Assembly: GCA_002497765.1 (NCBI GenBank) | Contig: DAET01000068.1 | Coordinates: 1-30,599 of the forward strand | Direction: 5' to 3' | DNA length: 30,599 nucleotides | Source of the DNA: Euryarchaeota archaeon UBA486 | GTDB lineage: Archaea; Thermoplasmatota; Poseidoniia; Poseidoniales; Poseidoniaceae | Shown: positions 15,401-22,518 of the stretch, one piece after another | How positions within the stretch are numbered: the first letter of the stretch is position 1 | Layout: each line of letters starts with the position of its first letter | Notes under the pieces: model-generated | Told to the model about the DNA's origin: nothing | What the model saw: the letters and a program-made list of their open reading frames with translations, nothing else | Database searches by the model: none | Made by a program: the position numbers and the translations under genes

Positions 15401-17107
15401 ACGCGCACCCATGTCCTGAGCGCCAAGCACGAGCAACGCCTTGACCAGCGCACCTTGGGGCGATGGTCGTTGCGCAATTTCCTCAAGGTATTCACGGACC
15501 ATGACGGCAGCACCGGCGGCGTTGGGTGTCGCCATCGACGTACCCGTGTATTCGAGGTAGTACGTGTTGCTCCACGTTGCACCACCGGTGTCAGCGGCTT
15601 CTTGGGCCCGGCATGAGCGAACATAGCCGCCAGGTGCAACAAGGTCGGGTTTGATGCGGCCGTCTTCGGTGGGCCCTCGAGACGAACCACTCATCATTAC
15701 GTCCGGGGCGTTGTTGTAGCGATTCTTGTGGTTGCCAACGGAGATGACGTTCTTGGCGGTGGCGGGCGGCGAGACCGTGCTGCTGCCCGGCCCGTCGTTT
15801 CCTGCTGCGAAAAGAATGGTCAGACCTTGGACACCGTTGTAGTAGCGGTCGTAGTAGTTGGCTCGGTCGTCAACATCCTCGGTTTCTGAGTTGTACTTGG
15901 ACTGTTCACTGGCAGCGGACGAGCCCCACGAATTGGTGTGCGTTCGTGCGCCGGCGTTGTAGGCCGTGTTAAGCAGGTTGTTGAGTGAAGGCGACTGGAA
16001 ATTGCCTGTGTTGTCGTTTTCCATCGCTTGGAAGTAAAGATCGGCGGCTTGCGCCACGCCACCGTAGCCACCTCGGAATCCATCGCCCAGTACGGTGCAG
16101 GCCACGTGCGTGCCGTGCCCGGAATGCTTGTCGGCGGTGGAACCATCGCCGATGACATCGTAATTCCCCACCACTCGCGTTCCAAAATCACCGTGGTCTT
16201 CGTCAAGACCTGCATCCGCCACGGCCACGGTTTGACCCGAGCCATCCAAATCCGTGGTGAAATAGGTCGTCATGGTGTTGGTGCCCATGTGCCCGCGAGA
16301 CTGATCGTTGAAGGCGCTAAAGGCAGGGTCGGGTCGAAGCTGCATGAGCGCCGGTTGGCGGAGCAAGGTGGAGAGGTCCGCCGTCGTCAGCATTCCTTCG
16401 TATCGGCCGTCGTCCCACGCATGCGGGTCGTCCATGACCTGGCGAGCCACTTCGCCGAGGCTTTGTTCAAGCAGGACCCCCGCATCGTCGGCCAGGGCGA
16501 CCGTTTCAACGGGGCCGGCATCGTCTCGCCACCCGTCCAGGCGGAGCAAGGTGCTCTGGAGCGCGGATTCACCCTCAGAGAGAAGGGAAAGGTCCAGCAG
16601 GTCGTTGTGCAGGAACATGGCGAGGGGGACAGCGTGGCTGGTGGCAACCCCCGGGTGGCGTTCGGCCTGTTGGAGGGCCAAGGGCGTGCCTTGGACCATC
16701 AGGCCCGAGGGTGAAATGAATTCGCGAACCGCCAAGCCGGGTTCCTGGTCGAGTTCGTTGCGCACGTCATGAAGGCGCATATCGTTGGAAACAATGAGCA
16801 TCAACACGTCAAAACGTGGCTCGAGCAAGGCATCAGGTACCGGCCGGTCCAACGTGAAGCCGAGGTGGTCAAACACGCCAATGGGCGTTCGCGCCAGTTG
16901 ATCCCGGTTTTCCGAAGCGAGGTTGGTGTCCATCACACCTTGAGCGTCCCGGTAGACGTCCTCGCGAACATCGAAACGAACCCATTCCGGATTGAACGTC
17001 GTCACCTCACCGGATGGCTGGGATGGAAGAAGGAGTGAACTCGAGGTGGAAAACAGGAGGAGAACGACAAACACGCCTGCACTGAGGCGGTTGGAAACTC
17101 CAGCCAT
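12491..17107 (-). CDS. Giant subtilisin-family (S8) surface protease with CARDB-like repeats, membrane helix and cytoplasmic zinc-finger-like tail
   Basis: A 1538-residue exported serine protease. A signal sequence (about 1-27) precedes a likely prodomain (about 30-270). The S8 domain has the catalytic Asp298 in VAVADAGLD, His331 in HSGHGTHVA, Ser524 in YTGTSMATPNAAG and the oxyanion Asn437 in AAGNDGPG, so it should be active. A beta-sandwich follows (NDLDLEVTAPDGTVYLGNDF), then a clear CARDB module (DPDDNMEEIREDNN) and several more Ig-like repeats. A membrane helix lies at about 1400-1422, then a roughly 60-residue Pro/Ala-rich linker, then a Cys/His-rich end: C1488, C1491, C1502, C1505, H1510, C1517, H1520, C1525, C1528. 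That tail resembles a double zinc ribbon or RING-like finger and should be cytoplasmic. Role is probably degradation of external protein; the tail's role is unknown. Confidence 0.92.
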   Translation of the reverse strand: MAGVSNRLSAGVFVVLLLFSTSSSLLLPSQPSGEVTTFNPEWVRFDVREDVYRDAQGVMDTNLASENRDQLARTPIGVFDHLGFTLDRPVPDALLEPRFDVLMLIVSNDMRLHDVRNELDQEPGLAVREFISPSGLMVQGTPLALQQAERHPGVATSHAVPLAMFLHNDLLDLSLLSEGESALQSTLLRLDGWRDDAGPVETVALADDAGVLLEQSLGEVARQVMDDPHAWDDGRYEGMLTTADLSTLLRQPALMQLRPDPAFSAFNDQSRGHMGTNTMTTYFTTDLDGSGQTVAVADAGLDEDHGDFGTRVVGNYDVIGDGSTADKHSGHGTHVACTVLGDGFRGGYGGVAQAADLYFQAMENDNTGNFQSPSLNNLLNTAYNAGARTHTNSWGSSAASEQSKYNSETEDVDDRANYYDRYYNGVQGLTILFAAGNDGPGSSTVSPPATAKNVISVGNHKNRYNNAPDVMMSGSSRGPTEDGRIKPDLVAPGGYVRSCRAQEAADTGGATWSNTYYLEYTGTSMATPNAAGAAVMVREYLEEIAQRPSPQGALVKALLVLGAQDMGARDIPNDDEGWGRVNLRNSLAPPGGQGIWVDDRSVMSGTGNSKSYSFNVSQSSGMFKAVLTWSDERGSRFSSAQLVNDLDLEVTAPDGTVYLGNDFANGRSATGGARDSVNNLEVVLIDNAAQGTWTVKVKDAQHSGGKTQPYAVAVLGHGVNDLRPDPKVVPEDFQMDVAIPQVDDPVQLTTSFFNFGNVKAETFPIAFEVDGTELSRRTIELGAGSSKVLMWPWTPQSAGTSTLSFIIDPDDNMEEIREDNNRLDIQVNITAPGVKLQTSTPVQTLSSSTITTTSWNVSLTNTALIPTNASMQTGGVLHVESGQTMPWYIGSTESNFSMEGQATESIIVTLVHPDPPAPGTYRIDLLALDVDNGVDYPLNLDLIVPDLPDAEVAFDYQVVPVHPSDPTNITVRFYNNGNAPIGYDLFLEAPAGWQAGFTNLGSEAGASSGSTGLINSEAFRAVGLMFTPPQVMTAAGAERVVKLTAVSQTENAELKVFEIPIQVMTVEEVFINIESNLGTLRPDSSLTLRYSLEHKGNVDFDLLPSFELPSGWSVVTALEVVDLPWATSKNLLYTLEAGSNARSGTIKLHLDNGSNRFTWTGELNVEALAEPTLTFVSLELQDGTSFANPQGAGTHPSGENLKFTWLLGNGADTVWSPSASLRLDSGLFGDCTPVESVGKGEVVPVVCNVVIDGEMAPMSEPSFTVILNDAGVEQSTTVGLLVAVNEQVEWDIGAVPQFTTGQERQITLEITNTGNTPLQRQLLVETPSAWSASVDGTDIVDLDIGQSALVRLDVRADSPGEASISLALAQSTASTASFAFTVSSTGEPIGTSGESGLNTSLTIALLGAILLAAFAFVGMQVLRGKDASLAPKAMPSVLPMPLPGASPAAQPAPGALVSPAMSVPSAAVPVPQATTSAPAVQSTPPPMCWTCRQPITTAMVGCPSCGARYHADGFNGCGAHEIPACVNCQAPASSFVQA

Positions 17108-17129
17108 GGTTCAGCCTCAGGCTCCTGTC

Positions 17130-17137
17130 CTTTATCG
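17130..17137 (-). promoter_or_regulatory. Candidate TATA box for the S8 protease gene
   Basis: The minus strand reads CGATAAAG, centred about 26 bases before the ATG at 17107, so the mRNA could be leaderless. A weak SD-like GAGGCTGA also lies before the ATG, so a leadered transcript from further upstream is possible. Confidence 0.4.
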
Positions 17138-17163
17138 GTTCGGTCTTGATGTCCAAACAGCGC

Positions 17164-17751
17164 TCAATCGAGGGGCCAGAAATGACGCTCGGCTTTGTCC
17201 ATGAGAATCTCTTGTGACCACTCACCGACCTGGTGGATGAACGTGTCCGGCTGACGAAGTTGGCCGGTGTAATCGCGGTACTCCAGGTCAATGATGAGGT
17301 TGTATTCATCCCAGACCGTGTAGCCAACGACCATCATTTCCAAGTCGTCGCCTGAGATGGACGAGTGACTTTTCAAGACATCCAGCTCCAGGGACATGCT
17401 GTCAATCAACGTCCCGTCCAGCGTTTGAAATTCGATTTCAAGGACGACATCGGTGATGGCTCGGCTACCGTCGTTGTGGAGTTCGGCCATCATCAAATGG
17501 CCACCGCGTTGCATGTAGTGCGTTTCAACGGTTACCGAATCACGCGGCAGCACCCAATACCAACCGCTCACGGTGAGCGTGATGAGCATGAACAGCACGG
17601 CGCCCGCCATGGCCACACGGGAGGGCGTTACCTCTCGCTTGAGGGTGGTCAGAATCTTGGCCGCTTCCTGCGCAGCCTCCCAATCCTCGAGTTCCTGCCC
17701 TTCGAGCGGAGAACCACCCTGGCGCAGGTCTTCAGCCGTTGGTTCCACCAT
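17164..17751 (-). CDS. Small single-pass membrane protein of unknown function
   Basis: A 195-residue protein I do not recognise. An acidic, helical N-terminus (about 1-45, with LEDWEAAQEAAKILTTLKRE) should be cytoplasmic. A membrane helix follows (about 46-68, VAMAGAVLFMLITLTVSGWY), then an ectodomain of alternating hydrophobic beta strands (TDVVLEIEFQTLDGTLIDSM, then LELDVLKSHSSISGDD) that recalls a single CARDB/FxxLK-type Ig module. It sits directly behind the 1562-residue exported protein gene and is probably co-translated with it. An in-frame GTG at 17760 overlaps that gene's stop (GTGA), but the ATG at 17751 has GGTGA at five bases and is preferred. Confidence 0.8.
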   Translation of the reverse strand: MVEPTAEDLRQGGSPLEGQELEDWEAAQEAAKILTTLKREVTPSRVAMAGAVLFMLITLTVSGWYWVLPRDSVTVETHYMQRGGHLMMAELHNDGSRAITDVVLEIEFQTLDGTLIDSMSLELDVLKSHSSISGDDLEMMVVGYTVWDEYNLIIDLEYRDYTGQLRQPDTFIHQVGEWSQEILMDKAERHFWPLD

Positions 17752-17762
17752 GTTGATCACCC
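17752..17762 (-). promoter_or_regulatory. Ribosome-binding site that fixes the 195-residue protein's start
   Basis: The minus strand reads GGGTGATCAAC directly before the ATG at 17751. GGTGATC is a perfect match to the archaeal 16S 3' end and contains the upstream gene's stop TGA. A GTG inside this SD is therefore unlikely to be the start. Confidence 0.6.
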
Positions 17763-20700
17763 GAAAATCATGGCCAAACCGCTGGCAAACGCAGAACTGA
17801 TCGGGTCGATGACCATGATGTGACGGGTTTCAACGAACTCGCCGGTCAGCGAACCCACCAAGGAGAGGTCGGTGACAATGCCGTTGACGCCGATGGATGA
17901 GGCGGTGGGCACGATGCCCGTGAACTGTGCATCCAGCAGCACAGCTCGACCTTCCATCTGGTAGTCACCGAACACAGGGTAGAGCCAGGGCTCAACCAGT
18001 CCTGGCTGGATGTAGGCCTCGGCCGTGGCTACCAAGCGTCCATCGGTGATGTCATCGATGACGATGAGCGGATAGTCCTCCGGCCCCGAATAAATGTGAA
18101 TGGTGGCGCCCTTGAGGTTCTGACCAACAAACTCCACGCGCTCAATGGTCACACCGGGCGTTGCAGGGACATCGGTTTGTCGCACGTAGACTCGCTTCAC
18201 GCCCGAACCCGAGGATTCGACACGCATACCGAAGTCATCGGTCAACTCGAGGACGAATCGTGTTGGGAGATCCTCAGCCAGCATGAGCACGTCGCCTTTC
18301 GCCTCGATGGCCCGGCCGCTCGCCTCGAGGTAGAGGTCCATGTCGTCGGTGTTCGAAGCGTAATCCAAGGTTCGCATCCCTTGGAACGCCGTCTGTTCAC
18401 GGATGTCGAAGCGTGTATCGGGCTCGGTGGCAAGGTGCATTTCTCCGGGTAGATCTCGCATGAAGGCTGTGGAAGGATACCAGAAACCGTCGACATAACG
18501 CAGTTGCTTGAGCATTAAGGAATCAGCCGAATGTCCGTTGATACGATGGATTTCAGGGACCACCAAATCAAGCACCAACACGTCACCAATGACCGCTGAC
18601 ACATCGGTGGACTGAGGGATGCCGACGACCAATGCCTCGACGCGTGTGAGCGCGTTCTGGTCAATGAGGATGGCATGGGCTGACTTCAGACGAACGCCGG
18701 CGTCGTAGAACATGTCCACAGAAACACGCGGGACCGTGAGATTTTCTTGCGTTGAGAACAACGCATTGACCTCAACATTTCGCGGCATCGTGGTGTCGAG
18801 GCCGTCGATGAACAACTCGACGTCCTGACCGTCCAACCCGTTGGCGATGATGGTCATCTGAGGGTACCTCGGTTGCCATTGCGACATCTTGAGATCGATT
18901 TCGTAGGTCGGGACGCCTGCCAACATTCGGAAGTCGTAGACGAGTTCAATTTCTCCGGCAGGGAGCGAGGGCAGCCACGCTCGCAGGTGCCAAGCCCGCA
19001 TGTCCTGAAGGGTCAGGCCTTCCTCCTCGAGTAAACTGAGGTTCATGCCCGCCGCTTCATCTTCTGAAACCCGTCCGTCTTCCATCGCCTCGACGAGCGC
19101 CACCGCTGCGGTGATGTTGATGGCCTCCAGAATGGTGATGGCTTCAACCCGTTCGGTCGCGTCGATACGCCCGTCGGCTAGGATGGTTTCCATGGGGCCT
19201 CGTGTGGTTGCCGTAAAGGCGGGCATCCGCGACAAGTTGGCTTCGAGGCGTGTCTGTTCGAGCGCCTCCATGCCGAGACCGTGCATCCAATCGGGCGAGG
19301 TTTCCAAGTTTGAGCCCTTCTTCAGGTCCACCGTCATGTTGAACGCTTCCCCGGTGAACAAGTTCAGCCCGAGGCTCATGTTCTCGCTTTCACCGATTTC
19401 ACCGCCCACGTTCACCGTGAGGGCGTGAACGAAATCGTTGACGACACTGCCAAAATCAACGAGGTCGCCAAGGAAGAACGAGAGACCCTCGATGCCCTCT
19501 TCCTCGCCAAAGGTGGGCAATTCAAGCCCATCGGAGTCGACATCGGAGGGTAAGGTAAGGGAAATGTTGGCCGGAAGCGGGTCAAAGTACACGTCCCCGT
19601 TGAGGCCCATGAAGGGGTTCTCGTGGGTGGATTGATCTTCAAACGACACGCTGAACGGTGATGAGGAGCTGCGAACCAGGCGTACCTCGGAGTTGCCTTC
19701 GGGTCCGGTTGATCCCGGCACAAGTGGACTCAGACGCTCCATGGAGGTGATGTCGGACAGTTTCAGACTGAGGCTGGCCTCGGCGGTGTCCTCGTCCACC
19801 CAGAACCGCATGTGATCGCCGTCCATGGTCAGCGGCACCGTGGCGTTGGTCATCTGCACCTGGATGCTCTCCATGGGCCCGTCGGCGACATAACCCACCG
19901 TGTCGCCCAACACCAAGGTGAACGACGCAGGGAGGCCTGACAGTCGGATGGCGTTGCGCTGTTCGCCGGATTGCCCACCGTAGGTGATGGTGCCAATGGG
20001 CTCACTCGCCTCGTATTCGAGTGATTCTGCCTGTTGAAGGATGTTGAATTGGGCAGGTCGATTCGAGACCATGGCGGACTGCTTGATAGCGTTGGTCATG
20101 TCGCCCTCCGTGTGCTTGATGTGACCGATGAGCAAGGACCCGCTGGCCGAGCCATCAAGCTGCATGTTGCGCACTTCGTTGATGGGGTCGAAGTCGTGGC
20201 GGACATGAGAAATCCCACCGATTCGCATGCTCATCGCCACGGGAACGAGCGGTTCAACCGGGCCAAGGCGCCCGTCAACGATGGCATTGCTGGTGTCTTC
20301 TGACAGCAAGATGTGGTCCATGTCGGGCAACCAAGGTTGGGGGCTGCTGGCCAGCGCAAACCGCATGTGCGATATCTCCATCGCCTCACGGTTGCTGTTG
20401 GGCAGGCTCTTCTTGACCTGGTTGTAGCACTGAATGTCAATGACGCCACCCGTCGAACCCGCCGTGCCTACCACAGCGGTGGGCAAGCCGTTGAGAATGG
20501 CGCCGATGTCAAGGACAATTTCAACCACCGTGAGCAGGGCGTTGTCGAAAAATTGGGCGATGGTGTTGAGGTTCGGATTGTCGAAATTCACGCGGCTGAT
20601 GCCGGTTGAGGAAAGCAAAAAGCTGCCTTGAATGACAATGACACGCGGGAGGTCCTCCATTTCAACGAGCATGGACGAGCTGTCGCCCGAATACCCGCCC

Positions 20701-22445
20701 CGTTTGAAGGTGGAAGCGTAGTTGAACTCCTTGATCGACGACGTCCCAGCGATCAGCAGCAAGGTGTTGGGCGGTTCAGCCGGGTTGATGGGAAGCGTGG
20801 GGTCGTCAACGTTGTTACTGTTGTCGGCGGAGAAATTCTTGATGGCGATCATCAGCGACAAGCGGTCGGGTATTTCACCCGGCAAGTTCACCGAACCCGG
20901 CGCTTCGCCCATCACCGTGAAGATGGCCGCAATTTCATCTTCGTGGAGTGACCCCGAGGGAAGGCCACGAATCCACAATCGAGAATCGGTGATGTTCCCA
21001 AATGGGCTGTCACCCTCCGGAACGTTGGAGCGGTCCTCGAAGTAGTGAATGTACACATCCGTGCCGACGTCGGAGTAGATTTCGATGGTGTCAAAGCTGT
21101 TGTCGCCAAGGTTGTCGTTTCGAAGGGTCAGGTCGACCTCGCTGGGGATGATGGTGCTCCCCTCCTCGGGGTGGAAACCAACGTCGAGGTAGGCGTATTC
21201 GAGAATGTCAACAGACTGGTCGGAATTTACCTCGTCGAAGTGGACATAGCCCACGCCAATGCCGATGCCACACTTGTGTTCTCGGCTGGCCGCCTCGTAA
21301 TCCGTGGCTGGGTCGTAGTTGAGGGTCTCGCTGCAGTCGGTTTGGTCGCTGCTTCCCGGAGCGTTCGGGTTGGCCAGGCGAACAGCGTAGGGGGCTGTGA
21401 TGCCGGTCAGGGAGAGGTCGCTGGAGTTGACGTTGCCCAGGAGGAGGGAGGCGATGAAATCCTGCGGGAACGTGATCGCACTGGTGACGTCAAACGAAAT
21501 CCGTTCAATCCCAACGCCCAGCGTCACGTCTGACGGTGGTTGTGTAAACCGTGTGTCCACCACGATAGCATAGGATTCCGAGTTCGACAGGGTGATGTCA
21601 AAGGCCAAACCCTTCATCAGCGAAACTTCGAGATGCTCGAGTTCATTCCAGAGCGGGTCGTTGATGTTCAAGGCGCTGACAGCCCACTGGAAGGTCGGGC
21701 GAATCCACAACTCGGTGGGTACACCAGGGACACCGGGAAGCGGGTTGTTCGAGGTTTCAATGCCAAACCCTTCGCCAAGTGTGGTCAATCCTTCAAGGGT
21801 CAGCGCGACCGACAAATCATCAGAACCGTCCCCGTCGATGTCAATGTAATTCTCAAACAACACCAAATCGGTGCCAACGAACAGCTCGCCGGTGAACGTG
21901 CCCTGATCCCACGCTTCGTAGGATGGGCCGTTGTTCCGAGATGTGAAGTTGACATAGACCGCGTAGGTGTTGATGCCAATGCCCAACAGGTTGTCCAGAC
22001 CCAGGTTTTCGACGGAAAACAGCGTTTGCCAGAGGTTGTACGGCCAGGCATCCGGGTGGGTGGCCACGTCGGTAAGGAATTCGTAGGGCCGGGGGTGGTC
22101 TTCCTCAAACGGCGATGTGTCGCGAAGTTCGACCTGGTTGAGCACGTTCTCAGCGTCGGCCAATGCGTCCCCAGACTGAACCGGGCGCTTGCTGGCGTCA
22201 ACCAGCGCAAACGCAGACTGTGCCCCTTGAATGGCCACGAGCGACTCCCCTTCAGCAGCACGGTCCTCGAGAGTGGCAGCAAAGGCATCGAGCACACCGA
22301 AATCGTCTCGGGCGACGGTTACGTTGCCAGAAACGGGCTGCATCATGGAGAGCAACATCACGCTCACGAGGAAAACCGCGATGCGCCCTCGACGGTTAGG
22401 CTGCGGAAGCCCGACGCGCAAGAGACGTAGCGCAGGCTCATCCAT
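17757..22445 (-). CDS. Giant exported protein of unknown function (1562 residues)
   Basis: I do not recognise a family for most of this protein. It starts with a signal sequence (basic NRRGR, hydrophobic IAVFLVSVMLLSMM, likely cleavage after PVSG at about residue 40). The remainder is acidic and beta-rich, with amphipathic strands and few cysteines. A Ca-binding-like acidic loop, DIDGDGSDDL, lies at about 203-212. Two short repeats, ADGRIDATE (D1091) and EDGRVSEDE (D1123), lie 32 residues apart inside a helical segment and resemble half EF-hand loops. There is no clear C-terminal membrane helix, only a short hydrophobic end (SGLAMIFG), so it may be secreted or held by its partner. The ATG at 22445 follows GAGGT by six bases. 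It is coupled to the 195-residue membrane protein gene, a likely partner. Confidence 0.85.
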   Translation of the reverse strand: MDEPALRLLRVGLPQPNRRGRIAVFLVSVMLLSMMQPVSGNVTVARDDFGVLDAFAATLEDRAAEGESLVAIQGAQSAFALVDASKRPVQSGDALADAENVLNQVELRDTSPFEEDHPRPYEFLTDVATHPDAWPYNLWQTLFSVENLGLDNLLGIGINTYAVYVNFTSRNNGPSYEAWDQGTFTGELFVGTDLVLFENYIDIDGDGSDDLSVALTLEGLTTLGEGFGIETSNNPLPGVPGVPTELWIRPTFQWAVSALNINDPLWNELEHLEVSLMKGLAFDITLSNSESYAIVVDTRFTQPPSDVTLGVGIERISFDVTSAITFPQDFIASLLLGNVNSSDLSLTGITAPYAVRLANPNAPGSSDQTDCSETLNYDPATDYEAASREHKCGIGIGVGYVHFDEVNSDQSVDILEYAYLDVGFHPEEGSTIIPSEVDLTLRNDNLGDNSFDTIEIYSDVGTDVYIHYFEDRSNVPEGDSPFGNITDSRLWIRGLPSGSLHEDEIAAIFTVMGEAPGSVNLPGEIPDRLSLMIAIKNFSADNSNNVDDPTLPINPAEPPNTLLLIAGTSSIKEFNYASTFKRGGYSGDSSSMLVEMEDLPRVIVIQGSFLLSSTGISRVNFDNPNLNTIAQFFDNALLTVVEIVLDIGAILNGLPTAVVGTAGSTGGVIDIQCYNQVKKSLPNSNREAMEISHMRFALASSPQPWLPDMDHILLSEDTSNAIVDGRLGPVEPLVPVAMSMRIGGISHVRHDFDPINEVRNMQLDGSASGSLLIGHIKHTEGDMTNAIKQSAMVSNRPAQFNILQQAESLEYEASEPIGTITYGGQSGEQRNAIRLSGLPASFTLVLGDTVGYVADGPMESIQVQMTNATVPLTMDGDHMRFWVDEDTAEASLSLKLSDITSMERLSPLVPGSTGPEGNSEVRLVRSSSSPFSVSFEDQSTHENPFMGLNGDVYFDPLPANISLTLPSDVDSDGLELPTFGEEEGIEGLSFFLGDLVDFGSVVNDFVHALTVNVGGEIGESENMSLGLNLFTGEAFNMTVDLKKGSNLETSPDWMHGLGMEALEQTRLEANLSRMPAFTATTRGPMETILADGRIDATERVEAITILEAINITAAVALVEAMEDGRVSEDEAAGMNLSLLEEEGLTLQDMRAWHLRAWLPSLPAGEIELVYDFRMLAGVPTYEIDLKMSQWQPRYPQMTIIANGLDGQDVELFIDGLDTTMPRNVEVNALFSTQENLTVPRVSVDMFYDAGVRLKSAHAILIDQNALTRVEALVVGIPQSTDVSAVIGDVLVLDLVVPEIHRINGHSADSLMLKQLRYVDGFWYPSTAFMRDLPGEMHLATEPDTRFDIREQTAFQGMRTLDYASNTDDMDLYLEASGRAIEAKGDVLMLAEDLPTRFVLELTDDFGMRVESSGSGVKRVYVRQTDVPATPGVTIERVEFVGQNLKGATIHIYSGPEDYPLIVIDDITDGRLVATAEAYIQPGLVEPWLYPVFGDYQMEGRAVLLDAQFTGIVPTASSIGVNGIVTDLSLVGSLTGEFVETRHIMVIDPISSAFASGLAMIFG

Positions 22446-22518
22446 ACCATTACCTCAAGGCTCCTCCTTTGAGAAGCATTCGCCGTTCTGCCTCGCAAAT
22501 CGGTTGTTCATTCACCGT

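Noticed and set aside
19070..19180. EF-hands in the 1562-residue protein (ADGRIDATE, EDGRVSEDE)
   Set aside because: The positions that should be Asp at 1 and 3 of each loop are Ile/Leu/Ala or similar; only the second half of the loop fits, so they are noted as repeats only.
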